Notes: generated by a model from the letters alone, not told the origin. A stretch of 64,000 nt of DNA from Vibrio pelagius (GCF_024347575.1 NZ_AP025504.1:1178001-1242000); one strand, 5' to 3'; positions 1 to 9,423 are shown, counted from the first letter of the stretch. A program made the numbers and translations.

Positions 1-1
1 G

Positions 2-643
2 CCTTATGGTAAGAGTCGCTTTGAATGGAAAAACGTGATTAAGAACTACGGAAGTTTGCTGTTAAATCGCCAAGTGGTTGGCAGTGCGAGTTATAACTGG
101 GTGAGTTATCTTGCGAGCTTAGTAACGTTGTCTCTGTTCCCGTTTTTGATGCAAAAGCAACTTGGATTGAGTACAGCGGATTACGGCTCTCTGATGATCA
201 TTCCTTCTGCTGGGTTGATGATGGGGAGCGTGCTATTGAATATCTTCAACAAGCGCTTCTCAACTTCTCAGCTGATGGCTGTAGCGATCACGATCATTTT
301 TGCTGCTGGAACTTGGTTATTGATGAGTGAACTGACGATCTTTAATCTAGTGTGGGCATTTACTTGGTTGGCTATCGCACAAGGGATCTCTTTTCCACTA
401 TCGATCAGTATGCTTCTTGAGCCCCACAAAAAACAAGCGGGTGCGGTATCTGCGCTCTCAGGCTCAATCCAGATGTGTTTGGCTGGGTTGTTAGGCGGGC
501 ACTTGGTTGAAACTTGGGTCACGACTCATGTTCAACTCGGTTGGTTCTATTTGATCTCAGGCAGTGTAATGGGGCTAGTACTGTTTACCTCAAGTAAGCG
601 TGGTGTCGAACAGAGTAGTCGTTCCAAGCAGTATGCATCGTAA
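2..643 (+). CDS. MFS transporter, Bcr/CflA-like, C-terminal part (5' truncated)
   Basis: The reading frame is open from base 2, so the gene begins before the window. About 213 residues are visible. They show alternating hydrophobic helices with short charged loops, as in the C-terminal half of a 12-helix major facilitator. The stretch beginning GSASYNWVSYLASLVTLSLF and the later glycine-rich helices resemble Bcr/CflA-type drug exporters of the inner membrane. The C-terminus is short and polar. The GTG at 35 is internal and is not a credible start. The substrate cannot be inferred. Confidence 0.75.
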   Translation, partial: PYGKSRFEWKNVIKNYGSLLLNRQVVGSASYNWVSYLASLVTLSLFPFLMQKQLGLSTADYGSLMIIPSAGLMMGSVLLNIFNKRFSTSQLMAVAITIIFAAGTWLLMSELTIFNLVWAFTWLAIAQGISFPLSISMLLEPHKKQAGAVSALSGSIQMCLAGLLGGHLVETWVTTHVQLGWFYLISGSVMGLVLFTSSKRGVEQSSRSKQYAS

Positions 644-705
644 TGATTGAGTTTAACGACGCTGTTTCTTACAATGTGCGGGTTCATTTAATAGGTAAAT
701 AAATC

Positions 706-1056
706 ATGCAGCATAAAGAATTCGAAACATTGGTAAAGGCTATCTGTGATCTTGAGACGCTTCCTCAAGCTCTAGAGTTGCTAAAGAGCAGCGAAGAGAG
801 TGAAGTGGCAGAAGCAGCAGCGTCATTAAGCGGTCAATTTGCGCTGGCTGAAGTTGAGAACGAAAAGCGTATTTACCATGTTACTCAACAAGAGAATGAG
901 CAGGGTGAAGAGCAAGAGTTTGTTGAGCATGTAATGAATGAAGGCGACGATCTGATCAAATTCGCAGCGTGGTTCTTTGACTCAATGTTTGGTGTTAAGC
1001 AGAAAGAAACGTATCAAACGGCAGGTAAAACGTACCGTCAACCTAAACGCAGTTAA
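706..1056 (+). CDS. acidic hypothetical protein, 116 aa
   Basis: ATG start 62 bp after the transporter stop. The protein is strongly acidic through residues 1-80, predicted helical, with no signal peptide or membrane segment. It ends in a basic tail (TYRQPKRS). I do not recognise the family. The gene is followed by a clear terminator, so it ends a transcription unit that may include the upstream transporter. Cytoplasmic location is inferred from the lack of targeting signals. Confidence 0.7.
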   Translation: MQHKEFETLVKAICDLETLPQALELLKSSEESEVAEAAASLSGQFALAEVENEKRIYHVTQQENEQGEEQEFVEHVMNEGDDLIKFAAWFFDSMFGVKQKETYQTAGKTYRQPKRS

Positions 1057-1137
1057 TCGAGACTATCTATACAGGTCTGATTTATAGGACCAAGTTGCGT
1101 TATAAGATAGATGTTTGATCTAAATAGCTTAAAAATG

Positions 1138-1163
1138 AAGCTCTACTTCGGTAGAGTTTTTTT
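1138..1163 (+). terminator. Rho-independent terminator
   Basis: Stem CTCTAC/GTAGAG with a TTCG tetraloop, extended by A-T pairs and followed by a seven-T run. Ends the transcript of the 116-aa gene. Confidence 0.85.
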
Positions 1164-1297
1164 GTAGATATAGATGAGCCTATTAATCACGATGGTGTAA
1201 ATAAATTACTAAAAAGTGTGATTTAAATCTTGTTTTTGGGTTGTTTAGGTGTAAAATTACCACATAAAGAAATTTTATTACATCTGTGGTGATTATT

Positions 1298-1432
1298 ATG
1301 AGTTACGAATTAGGCAATGTTTACGTGGGTCATATTGTGGCGAAAAACATGATGCACGAAGCGCTACATGGCAAACCAAAACAGAAGAAAATCTCATTCG
1401 TTAAACGAATGATGAAGAAAATGGCGAACTAG
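1298..1432 (+). CDS. small basic protein, 44 aa
   Basis: A short ATG-initiated frame of 44 codons (begins MSYELGNVYVGHIVAKNMMH) ending in a lysine- and methionine-rich tail (KRMMKKMAN). A purine-rich TGTGGTG lies 6-12 bases before the ATG, and a TAAAAT-like -10 element lies about 45 bases upstream. A strong terminator begins 22 bp after the stop, so it looks like its own transcription unit. The positive tail could bind RNA or membrane, but no family is recognised. Confidence 0.55.
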   Translation: MSYELGNVYVGHIVAKNMMHEALHGKPKQKKISFVKRMMKKMAN

Positions 1433-1453
1433 TCATTGATCTTAAAGGATTTT

Positions 1454-1486
1454 AAAAGGCCTTAAGCGAAATGCTTAAGGCCTTTT
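1454..1486 (+). terminator. Rho-independent terminator (probably bidirectional)
   Basis: Perfect 14-bp stem AAAAGGCCTTAAGC/GCTTAAGGCCTTTT around a five-base loop, with A- and T-rich flanks. It follows the 44-aa gene and could also stop leftward transcription from the glutaredoxin gene. Confidence 0.85.
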
Positions 1487-1582
1487 GCGTATTCAACATA
1501 GCATCAGTTTAAATGTCATCACTATTGATACGTCTCTTTGTGGATGGACACAAAATGCTAAACGCGATCTTTTGACTCGATG

Positions 1583-2200
1583 TTAGCCTGTAGATTGGTT
1601 AGAAAGATCAACCACATTGTTTGGAATGGCATCTAGCCCTTTCTCTTTCATCCAAGCTTCTAGGTTGTCAGCACCACCAATGTACTGACCGTCTAACCAG
1701 ATTTGAGGCACGGTAACGGGGGTTTTCTGTCCAATGTGCGCCTTCACTTCAGGGATCATCCGGTACAGTGCAGCACTCTCTTTTACAACGTCGTGGTACT
1801 GGTATTCGATACCTGCTTCATCCAGCATTTTCTTCGCTTTCACACAGAAAGGGCAGGTCGCTTTACCATAAACAATGTTGCCTTTCAGTGTATCACGCTC
1901 AGTCCACTCCTTGATCACAGACTGCACTAATACACCGCGATTGAGTGCTTCACCTTGGCTCACGACTTTACCTTCAACGATAAGTATTGGCGCATGCCAA
2001 GCACCATATCTCAAAGGCTCCCACCAATGAGACAGCCAATCTTTCACCTCTAGTTCGATATCAACATCGGACAATTCATTATCAAATGTGTCCTGCAGAA
2101 TATCTTTCGTAAGGGTACATTCACCGCAAGGGATGTTGACCTTAAACGGTCCCCAGCTTCCACCCCAACGATACAAGGTTATTTTTATTGGTTTGCTCAT
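1583..2200 (-). CDS. two-domain glutaredoxin family protein
   Basis: 205 residues. The C-terminal half (from about residue 107) is a glutaredoxin fold with active-site CPFC at 116-119, a TVP cis-proline motif and a GGADNL glutathione-binding turn. The N-terminal half has its own thiol pair, CGEC at 25-28, in a less familiar domain. It probably reduces disulfides or glutathione-mixed disulfides in the cytoplasm; no signal peptide is seen. Start ATG at 2200 follows AGGATG. Monocistronic by context. The duplicated cysteine-pair layout is longer than the roughly 85-residue classical glutaredoxins. Confidence 0.8.
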   Translation of the reverse strand: MSKPIKITLYRWGGSWGPFKVNIPCGECTLTKDILQDTFDNELSDVDIELEVKDWLSHWWEPLRYGAWHAPILIVEGKVVSQGEALNRGVLVQSVIKEWTERDTLKGNIVYGKATCPFCVKAKKMLDEAGIEYQYHDVVKESAALYRMIPEVKAHIGQKTPVTVPQIWLDGQYIGGADNLEAWMKEKGLDAIPNNVVDLSNQSTG

Positions 2201-2294
2201 CGTGACATCCTCGTTTCAAATCTCTTGTAAATATAGAACGATAAGCTCCTACTTTTCTTCCCAAGAAATTTAAATATATTGGTGTTTCTCTGTT

Positions 2295-3170
2295 TTATCG
2301 CTCTTTCTTGGTTTCCCAATGGGTAATGAAAGCGACGGAGGCGATGATGATCGCAGCACCTAGCCAGAGGCGACCAGGAGGCACCCAGCTAAACACAATC
2401 CAACCAGCCAAAACGTTAAGAGGTAATTTTGCGTGATCGAAAGGTTGAACGAAAGACGCATCGGCAACTGAGTACGCTTTTACTATTGCCCATTGCGCCA
2501 ACGCAGTTAGTACCCCGATAACAACAAGAATCGCCCAAATGTTAAAGCCACTCGGCATTTGCCATTCAGGTGCTGCCAGAAGAATGTTAAATGGTGTGAT
2601 AAGCAGTAGCAGGTATACCACCATCGTCGAAGGGCTATCGTCAGAAGATAGCTTTTTCACCATCAGCGAGTAACATGCCCAGAAAAATGCGGCACCGACG
2701 GGTAATAGTGTTGCCCAGCTGAAATCATCGGCCCACGGCTCAAGAATGATCATTGCACCGGCAAAGCCAGCGAGCGTCGCGCCCCAGCGCGCTTTGCCGA
2801 CATTCTCTTTTAAGAACAGCCCTGAACCCACAGTCGCAAACAGTGGAGAGGTCATCAGCAGTGCAATACCTTGCCAAATAGGGACGGGGTAAGCGAGGGC
2901 CCATATCCATAATTGAATGCCAATAACGGATAAGAATACGCGTGCGATGTGCATTTTAAGATTGTTGGTTTGCAGGGCTCTGCGAATCCCTAACGTTTGC
3001 AAGTAAGGAAGAATCGCAAAGAATGCAATAGCGTATTGAATTACAGCAACAGTAGTCGAAGCGAGTCCAAAATGAATACTGGCGATTTGAGTTAAGCTGT
3101 TGATGATCGCGAATGCAAGGCCAGCGGTTAGCATCCAGCTTGCGCCTTGAATCGGGTGATGTTGAGACAT
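2295..3170 (-). CDS. EamA/DMT-family inner-membrane transporter
   Basis: 291 residues with about ten hydrophobic helices arranged as two similar halves of five, the standard EamA (drug/metabolite transporter) layout and length. The second-half EamA signature region lies around residues 160-280, ending in a short basic tail (HWETKKER). Substrate unknown; relatives export amino acids, purines or other metabolites. It lies 94 bp upstream of the glutaredoxin on the same strand, so co-transcription is possible. Confidence 0.8.
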   Translation of the reverse strand: MSQHHPIQGASWMLTAGLAFAIINSLTQIASIHFGLASTTVAVIQYAIAFFAILPYLQTLGIRRALQTNNLKMHIARVFLSVIGIQLWIWALAYPVPIWQGIALLMTSPLFATVGSGLFLKENVGKARWGATLAGFAGAMIILEPWADDFSWATLLPVGAAFFWACYSLMVKKLSSDDSPSTMVVYLLLLITPFNILLAAPEWQMPSGFNIWAILVVIGVLTALAQWAIVKAYSVADASFVQPFDHAKLPLNVLAGWIVFSWVPPGRLWLGAAIIIASVAFITHWETKKER

Positions 3171-3273
3171 AATGTTTCTGGTTCATTGATGTGGTTTACG
3201 TATGATACGGATTTAACGCAATGAAACCAGAAAAAGCATTGATGAACTTGGTCAAATTAATTGAAGAAGTCAA

Positions 3274-3299
3274 AAAAGCTGAGCACTTGCTCAGCTTTT
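3274..3299 (-). terminator. Rho-independent terminator of the porin gene
   Basis: Stem AAAAGCTGAGC/GCTCAGCTTTT, four-base loop, with a T-run when read on the minus strand. It lies 25 bp past the porin stop codon. Confidence 0.9.
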
Positions 3300-3323
3300 A
3301 GAGGTTTTGTCTAGAAGACTAGA

Positions 3324-4316
3324 TTAGAAGTCGTAGCGGACACCTAGGCGAAGTGTGTCTTCACCTGCAGTTACTACACCTGCTGCATTCTTTACTTCGT
3401 CTAGGCCATTTAGGTAGTACGATAGGTAAGTACGGAAGTTGCTGTTGAACTTGTAGTAACCCGCAAGTTCGATACCATCTGTCGCATCAACTTTGGTGCC
3501 GTTTGCTAGTTCGTTCTCTTGGTATGTGTATACGGCTGCTGCAGAGATTTGCTTAGTGAACTTGTATTGAGCCGCAAATTCCATCGCTGTGAACGACTCT
3601 TCGTCTGTACCCGTCGCTTTGTCATCTAGGTCACCTGTAGAGTATGTCGCTGCAAGGTATAGGCTGTCTAGAGAGTAAGCAACACCAGCTAGAATTTGGT
3701 TTGCGCTACCTGCGCCAGCACCTAGGTCTTCAGCGGCGTATGCTAGACCAAGATCTAGACCGATTGGCAGTGAGTAAACACCTGAAATGCCGTAGCCATC
3801 AGAGTCTTTTGCGCTGTTTGTTTTGTATGTTGCTTCTAGTTGAAGCGCGTCGAAGCCACCACGGTATGCGAATACACCGTCTTCTTTGTCTGAAGCTGAA
3901 TCGATCACTTGCTGAACACCAGAGAACTCAGTGATATCCGTGAAATCAGAAACAATAACAGAAGCCATGTCTTGACGACCGAAAGAGATAGCTTGACCAT
4001 CAAAATCAACGCCAGCGTACATGTAGCGGTTTTTGAATGTGTTATCACCAGAGCCTTGTTCTGCTTCGTAGAAGCCAAACGCAGTTGTTGTATCAGTTAA
4101 TTGAGTTTCACCTTTTAGGTTTAGGCGGAAGCGCGTTTCATCTTGCATTGAGCCTTCGACTTCTCCGCCATCATCGTTACCGATGAAATCACCGCGGAAT
4201 TCCGCACGACCACCGATTTTAAGTTCAGTGCCGTCAGAGCTGTAAACTGTTGCTGCCAAAGATGAACCTGAAACTAGTGCTGCTACCACTGCAGAAGCTA
4301 GAACTGCCTTTTTCAT
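3324..4316 (-). CDS. OmpU-like general porin
   Basis: 330 residues from the ATG at 4316; a GTG two codons upstream is less likely because AAGGTAAG sits correctly for the ATG. The signal peptide MKKAVLASAVVAALVSGSSL ends near AA. The mature protein starts with TVYSSDGTELKIGGRAEFRG, the typical opening beta strand of Gram-negative trimeric porins, and ends in aromatic phenylalanine (RLGVRYDF), the outer-membrane insertion signal. Alternating strands and acidic loops fill the rest. It forms a diffusion channel in the outer membrane. It has its own terminator and a long AT-rich upstream region, consistent with a highly regulated monocistronic gene. Confidence 0.88.
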   Translation of the reverse strand: MKKAVLASAVVAALVSGSSLAATVYSSDGTELKIGGRAEFRGDFIGNDDGGEVEGSMQDETRFRLNLKGETQLTDTTTAFGFYEAEQGSGDNTFKNRYMYAGVDFDGQAISFGRQDMASVIVSDFTDITEFSGVQQVIDSASDKEDGVFAYRGGFDALQLEATYKTNSAKDSDGYGISGVYSLPIGLDLGLAYAAEDLGAGAGSANQILAGVAYSLDSLYLAATYSTGDLDDKATGTDEESFTAMEFAAQYKFTKQISAAAVYTYQENELANGTKVDATDGIELAGYYKFNSNFRTYLSYYLNGLDEVKNAAGVVTAGEDTLRLGVRYDF

Positions 4317-4685
4317 AATCACTTACCTTGTATTGTAAATTCCGTGAGCGTTGTGCTCGTTCTTTTCGGGATGGGGTTAATGTAGAGCAGCCAAATTAAG
4401 CTTTCATTTCTGAAAAATTACATTTTCGTGAATAGGGAACTTTTCGTTAGTTATTAATTTCATTGCATTTTTATTTCATTTCTATTTTTGTCCGTGCACG
4501 GTTAGTCGATTTTTCATCAAGGATTTTGACGTGTGATTCGCATCTAAGGTGGTGATCGACGCTATAGGTAACTTATTGTTATGGCTCAATTCATTCACAG
4601 AATTAAGGGTTGTTCTGCGGATCGATTAGGTTATGATTCAGACTGTAGTAAACGGATTAATTAGGCGTAACAGCGGGGAAACCGA
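4317..4685. other. divergent intergenic region, porin / zinc deacylase
   Basis: About 370 bp without a credible gene. It must contain both divergent promoters. The porin side is strongly AT-rich (about 4400-4500), as expected for a ToxR/OmpR/H-NS type control region, but I cannot assign a specific operator. Confidence 0.5.
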
Positions 4686-5693
4686 ATGAAAACAGAGTAC
4701 TTAGGAGATGTGTTACAAGGAAGACAGGTAATTACCTCTCTTAATGTTGATGATCTCCCGGTTGGAGAGCATCAGTTTTGGTTTCAAGTGACCAGTGATG
4801 GACTCGGTCAGCCTAAAAACATGCCAGTGTCTGTTTTCAAAGGGAGCCAGGAAGGGCCAAAGTTGATGATAACCGCGGGGATTCATGGCGACGAACTGAA
4901 TGGCGTGCTCGCGGCACAACAGATTATTCGAGAATTGATAGGGAAGGGGTTGAAAGGAACGGTAACAATCGTGCCAACGGTCAACTTACCGGGCCTGCTG
5001 AATCATAGTCGCGACTTCGTGTCATCGGACCCGGGGTCGTGCCCTGCCAATTTGAATCGTTTATTCCCCGGTGACGCACATGGCTTGGCGGCTGAACGAT
5101 TTGTTGCGTCATTGTGGGAGCATCTACTCAAACATAATGCGACGTTTGCTGTTGATCTTCACACTCAAACCCGCGGTGCAGTCTACCCATTGTACGTATT
5201 TGCTGACTATCGTATTGATCAGTGTGTTGAAATGGCGCGCCTAATGAAACCGGATTGTGTTCTGAACGACCCGGGTGATCCAGGTATTTTGGAAACGGTT
5301 TGGAACCGCAGTGGCATTCCAAGTATCACTGTTGAAGTGGGCATGGGTAAAGTGACTCAACCAGAGATGATTCAGCGTGCTGTAGATGGCGTGTTCAACA
5401 TACTCAGCTACTACGATATGTTGAGCGAGAATCGTGACGTTGCAGCCTTACCGGATATCGATTGGGTTGCAGGTGACAGCGTCGTCTCTATTCGTGCAGA
5501 TATTGGTGGCTTTGTATTGCCTCAAGTTTCTCTGTTACAACAGGTTGTCGCAGGTGACTTGTTAGCGATTCAATACGATGCGTTCGGCAATGAATGCCGC
5601 CGCTACCTATCACCTTCGAAAGGGCATGTATTGAGCTACAATGTTGATGCTCTAAGGGAGCCGGGTGCTCTGGTTGCTCGTTTACTCTGTTAG
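4686..5693 (+). CDS. succinylglutamate desuccinylase/aspartoacylase family zinc hydrolase
   Basis: 335 residues. The M14-type zinc site is visible: GIHGDELNG gives His67 and Glu70, VDLHTQTRG gives His159, and VEVGMG gives the catalytic Glu217. A C-terminal beta-rich domain (about 235-335) is typical of this group. It hydrolyses an N-acyl amino acid amide in the cytoplasm. It is not in an ast operon, so the AstE role in arginine degradation is not supported. Substrate unknown. ATG preceded by AGCGGGGAA. Confidence 0.82.
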   Translation: MKTEYLGDVLQGRQVITSLNVDDLPVGEHQFWFQVTSDGLGQPKNMPVSVFKGSQEGPKLMITAGIHGDELNGVLAAQQIIRELIGKGLKGTVTIVPTVNLPGLLNHSRDFVSSDPGSCPANLNRLFPGDAHGLAAERFVASLWEHLLKHNATFAVDLHTQTRGAVYPLYVFADYRIDQCVEMARLMKPDCVLNDPGDPGILETVWNRSGIPSITVEVGMGKVTQPEMIQRAVDGVFNILSYYDMLSENRDVAALPDIDWVAGDSVVSIRADIGGFVLPQVSLLQQVVAGDLLAIQYDAFGNECRRYLSPSKGHVLSYNVDALREPGALVARLLC

Positions 5694-5714
5694 ATAGAAA
5701 GCGTACACCAAGCA

Positions 5715-5740
5715 GAAAAAAAACCGAGCAGCGCTCGGTT
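5715..5740 (-). terminator. minus-strand terminator-like hairpin
   Basis: Stem AACCGAGC/GCTCGGTT preceded on the plus strand by an eight-A run, so the U-tract is on the minus-strand transcript. It would block leftward read-through from scsC into the convergent deacylase gene. Confidence 0.7.
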
Positions 5741-5875
5741 AAAGGACAGTGGCCATAGAGTAGGCATGTGTGTTGAGCTCTTTGTCTCAACACCCTTTAA
5801 GTTAGTCGTTGTAAGTGAAATTTATGTGGACTAATGATGACACTTTGAAACCACTTTGATTGCATTGAGATGACG

Positions 5876-5906
5876 AAAAATGGAAGCGGGATTTGCTTCC
5901 ATTTTT
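5876..5906 (-). terminator. terminator of the scs operon
   Basis: Twelve-base stem AAAAATGGAAGC/GCTTCCATTTTT with a seven-base loop, beginning a few bases past the scsC stop. The flanking A/T runs allow function in both directions. Confidence 0.9.
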
Positions 5907-5914
5907 ATGCTTGC

Positions 5915-6634
5915 TTAAAACGCTTGGTCTACGACGTCTTTAAGCTTGTCATAAGGCATGTATCCCGGAAGGAATTGCCCATTAATGATCATTGTTGGTG
6001 TACCCGTTAAGCCCAACGCTGAAAATATCTGATGATTGGAGGCCAGAGCCGAATCAAGATCCGGTGTCGACTTCAGCAACTCTTCAGTGCCTGTGCGTTT
6101 CGCTACTGCTTCTAAAGAGCGGGTAGTATGCAGGCCGCTCTTTGCCACAAGCAGGTCATGAACTTCGGTGTACGTTTCTGGCTTTTGTTGCCAAACGTTC
6201 ATCGCATAGAGCGCAGAGTTGGTTTCTATCTTGTCGAGCTTTTGTTGCTTGAACGACACGTAAACGTTGATGACCTTAAGGTCTTTCTCCTCTTCTACCA
6301 GTTGTCCAAGCGCTTTCTCTAATCGCTTACAGTAAGGACAGTTGTAGTCAGTAAAGTTGATGATGATGTTTTTGCTCTCTGGATTACCCATAACCGGGTG
6401 AGCCGGATTATTGTAGAGCCATTCTTGACTATCTGCTTGTGCCTTCTCTGCTTGCTCTTTACTTGCTAAGTACTGTTGTAGACTAGTATGCAGGCCCGCA
6501 ATTGTTTCTGGGTTATCTTTTAAAAAGGTATTGATCTCTTCCAGTTGTTGCTCTTGCTGAGGGCTAAGTGCTGCCAGTGCCGTCGTTGAAAACAGAGCAC
6601 TTAGAACCATGCCAGCCAGTAGTTGTTTCTTCAT
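5915..6634 (-). CDS. scsC: periplasmic thiol:disulfide protein, ScsC-like (DsbA/DsbG family)
   Basis: 239 residues with a cleavable signal peptide (about 1-22). A helical, glutamine-rich N-terminal segment (about 23-70) precedes the thioredoxin fold; in ScsC proteins this region mediates oligomerisation. The active site is CPYC in DYNCPYCKRLEK and the cis-proline is in TGTPTMIING. It isomerises or oxidises periplasmic protein thiols and is kept reduced by ScsB. It is the last gene of the scsA-like/scsB/scsD/scsC leftward cluster, 68 bp after scsD. In Salmonella scs genes confer copper tolerance; that role here is inferred from homology. Confidence 0.85.
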   Translation of the reverse strand: MKKQLLAGMVLSALFSTTALAALSPQQEQQLEEINTFLKDNPETIAGLHTSLQQYLASKEQAEKAQADSQEWLYNNPAHPVMGNPESKNIIINFTDYNCPYCKRLEKALGQLVEEEKDLKVINVYVSFKQQKLDKIETNSALYAMNVWQQKPETYTEVHDLLVAKSGLHTTRSLEAVAKRTGTEELLKSTPDLDSALASNHQIFSALGLTGTPTMIINGQFLPGYMPYDKLKDVVDQAF

Positions 6635-6702
6635 TATTGATTCTCTTTTTTGAGGCCACTCCTCAGTTTAGCAAGAGCGGCGTTGTTATCGGTTTGGTTG
6701 AT

Positions 6703-7263
6703 TTATGCCAAAGCAGCACGCAGCCAAATACCTATCGGTGTAGTGACACCTGTTGTAATACTTTTGATCTCTCCATCTTTTATGATGGCGATGGTCGGTG
6801 TAACACTGATCGCCCAGTCACGGCCAATTTGCCCGCTGGTGTCGTTGAGCACATTGAAGCTGTAGTCCTTAGCTTGCAAGTAACGAGAGACACGCTCATC
6901 AGGACCTGAAGACAGAGAGACCGAGACGACATTGTGAGATTTAGCTAACCAATCGACACTCGGACTGACAAATTTACAAGCGCCACACCAGGTCGCCCAA
7001 AAATAGACGATCACGGGCTCGCCTTGTTTACTCAACTCTATCAAGTCGATCTCTTCTCCTTGAATCGAAGTACCGACCATAGGGATAGCGTTACCTTGAG
7101 GCATGGACTGTGAGCGATAGAAGTCCATTGCCGCTGAAATCACCCCGACGATCAATAGGATAGAAAGCAGCTCTTTGGACCAACGCTTGATGCGCTGACC
7201 TAGACTCTTGTGCGTCTTATTTTCGGTTTGATCATCCTGCTCGGACTGGTTTGATTTAGTCAT
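6703..7263 (-). CDS. scsD: membrane-anchored thioredoxin-like protein, ScsD-like
   Basis: 186 residues. A polar N-terminal tail is followed by one hydrophobic anchor (about 32-50, LLSILLIVGVISAAMDF), then a TlpA-type thioredoxin domain with WCGAC active site in FWATWCGACKFVSPS and cis-proline in SVTPTIAII. The domain faces the periplasm. The gene begins 5 bp after the scsB stop, so the two are almost certainly co-transcribed. The order scsB-scsD-scsC differs from the Salmonella scsB-scsC-scsD order as I recall it. Confidence 0.83.
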   Translation of the reverse strand: MTKSNQSEQDDQTENKTHKSLGQRIKRWSKELLSILLIVGVISAAMDFYRSQSMPQGNAIPMVGTSIQGEEIDLIELSKQGEPVIVYFWATWCGACKFVSPSVDWLAKSHNVVSVSLSSGPDERVSRYLQAKDYSFNVLNDTSGQIGRDWAISVTPTIAIIKDGEIKSITTGVTTPIGIWLRAALA

Positions 7264-7268
7264 GATGA

Positions 7269-9377
7269 TTACCTCGAAGTGTTAATCGCTTGAACCACGG
7301 TATCGCCATCTAAAATAACCGGCAGTGGTATGCCTGCTGGAACCTTCGGTCCATATACAATATTGAATGGAACGCCGTAACGACCATTGCTTTGTAAGTA
7401 TCCTGTCACGCTTTCACTTGGTGTGGTCCAGTCACCTTTCATCAATACCATGTCTGGTTGCTGTAGGTGAGAGTAGACAGGGTCTTGTAAGGTCACGCCG
7501 ACTTTATTGGCCTTACAAGTGATACACCATTCTGCTGTGACATCAACAAACACGGTTTTCCCTTGAGCGACTAACGCTGGAATCTGCTTAGCATCAAGTG
7601 GTTGCCAAGGAAGATCGTCAACGATAGGCGTTCTCCAGTGTTCAGCCGTCATGCTGCCTGCAATCAAACCGACGCCAGACAGTATGGTCGTGATCGCAAT
7701 TAAGGGCACCATTACTTTGCGTCCGAGCTTCACTCCCACCCAGATCAATACAGCGATGAAAATAGTCGCGCAGAGCACAATGGTCGCAAACAGCCCGATA
7801 AATGGCTTAAGCAGGCTTGCCAACCAAAGGCTGGTAATGAACATCATTAAGCCAAACAGAAGCTTAACGTGATTCATCCAGTTGCCCGGTTTTGGTAGCA
7901 GTCTGGTTAGGCTTGGGAAAAGCGCGAACAGTAGCCATGGGGAACTCATACCCAGACCTAAAGCCAAGAAGATTGTCCACAGCTCAATGTAGCTCGCACC
8001 AAGCGCATAAGCGACGGCAGTTCCTAAAAACGGCGCACTACAAGGTGTCGCTAACAAGGTCGCAAACATGCCTTGAACAAAGTGACCGAAATGCGAGTTG
8101 TCCCCTTGGGTCGCCATCCAAGTGTTCATGCGCGATGGCAGTCTGACTTCGAATAAGCCGAGTAGATTGAGTGAGAACAACAATGTAATCGTCAGCATCA
8201 AAGCGATAAACCAAACACTCTGGAACTGAATACCCCAACCAACGGCATTGCCCCCCAGTTTGAGTAGCGTCATTCCAGTGGCGAGAATCGCAAATGATGT
8301 GATGACGCCTGAAGCCGATGCGATAAAGGATAGTCGGATGTGCTTGTTAGGCGCACCTTGGTTCTGGACAATGCTATTGAGCTTCATGCCAAGCACGGGC
8401 AGAACACAAGGCATAATATTAAGAATCAAGCCCCCAATCAGCGCAAAGCCGACCATAACCCAGAAGCCCTGAATGGTATTTTCATACACAATCGGCTGAG
8501 CTCCCACGCGAGCAGACAGTTCTTCCGCAAAGTTAGTATCTGCAACGGTTACGTTAACTATGCGCTCAGTTAGGTCGACTTCGCCTAGCCAGTTAGAAAC
8601 ATCAAACACTGCGGTTAGAGTGTTGTCTGTTATGTGCACAGCAGGTTGAGCGAAGAAATCATCAATGACAGACTCACCGTCAATCAAGACTTGTGGCTTA
8701 TCCCAAGCTTGATCGTTGTCGAGTTGAACAACTAGCTGCTGATTGGCTTTGTCCCAGAAAAGTTGTTCGTTAGATACGTGATAAGCAGATTTAGGTGAGC
8801 GACTCATGCCTTGGTTAAACAAGAACATGGCTTGCTCATCAAGTGCTAGTGATTGACCATCTATTGGCAACTCGATCGCATAGTCGTGAAGTACACAAAT
8901 GGTCGTGCACGATGGGAACGTCAGGTTGGCACGAAACAGCGCAGGTAGATTCGGATCTTTTAGTGTTAGTGTGACAGGGAAGCTGGCGTGCTTTTTATAC
9001 CCGAGCGTCATCACGCCTAATTGTTCGTAATATTTCGGAATCGGCCAATGCCATTCGACAGACTCAATATTGCTGGACTCTGACCAGTCCCAACTTGGCG
9101 GAATACCACCCTCACCAGGGCTACGCCAATAGGTTTTCCAGTCTCCAGACAGCTCGACATCGAGGACGGTTTGAATGATTTTGCCGTCATTAGATTGTTC
9201 ACCTGTCGACATCATCCGCATTTTTACGGGTGGATGCTCAGGTGCACTTATCCAGCCTGTGCTTTGAGCAGAAGCCAGCATAGGCAGCAGTACTAACAAC
9301 GTAGTCAGAAATTTTACGCATGTACGAGTGAGGGTTGCTAAACGTGCAGCAACGCTATGGGTTCGTGTGTTGTACAC
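7269..9377 (-). CDS. scsB: DsbD-family transmembrane electron carrier, ScsB-like
   Basis: 702 residues. Signal peptide to about residue 38, then a large periplasmic domain (about 40-290) with CTTIC, then an eight-helix membrane domain carrying the two electron-shuttle cysteines (IMPCVLPVLG and ATPCSAPFLG), then a C-terminal periplasmic thioredoxin domain with EWCITCK. Electrons pass from cytoplasmic thioredoxin across the inner membrane to ScsC/ScsD. The start is GTG at 9377, preceded by GGAG at eight bases. The length and N-terminal domain separate it from ordinary DsbD and favour ScsB. Confidence 0.88.
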   Translation of the reverse strand: MYNTRTHSVAARLATLTRTCVKFLTTLLVLLPMLASAQSTGWISAPEHPPVKMRMMSTGEQSNDGKIIQTVLDVELSGDWKTYWRSPGEGGIPPSWDWSESSNIESVEWHWPIPKYYEQLGVMTLGYKKHASFPVTLTLKDPNLPALFRANLTFPSCTTICVLHDYAIELPIDGQSLALDEQAMFLFNQGMSRSPKSAYHVSNEQLFWDKANQQLVVQLDNDQAWDKPQVLIDGESVIDDFFAQPAVHITDNTLTAVFDVSNWLGEVDLTERIVNVTVADTNFAEELSARVGAQPIVYENTIQGFWVMVGFALIGGLILNIMPCVLPVLGMKLNSIVQNQGAPNKHIRLSFIASASGVITSFAILATGMTLLKLGGNAVGWGIQFQSVWFIALMLTITLLFSLNLLGLFEVRLPSRMNTWMATQGDNSHFGHFVQGMFATLLATPCSAPFLGTAVAYALGASYIELWTIFLALGLGMSSPWLLFALFPSLTRLLPKPGNWMNHVKLLFGLMMFITSLWLASLLKPFIGLFATIVLCATIFIAVLIWVGVKLGRKVMVPLIAITTILSGVGLIAGSMTAEHWRTPIVDDLPWQPLDAKQIPALVAQGKTVFVDVTAEWCITCKANKVGVTLQDPVYSHLQQPDMVLMKGDWTTPSESVTGYLQSNGRYGVPFNIVYGPKVPAGIPLPVILDGDTVVQAINTSR

Positions 9378-9423
9378 AAATGTATCTCCAAAAAGTAAAT
9401 AAAAAGGGTGAGAGGCCCTCTAT

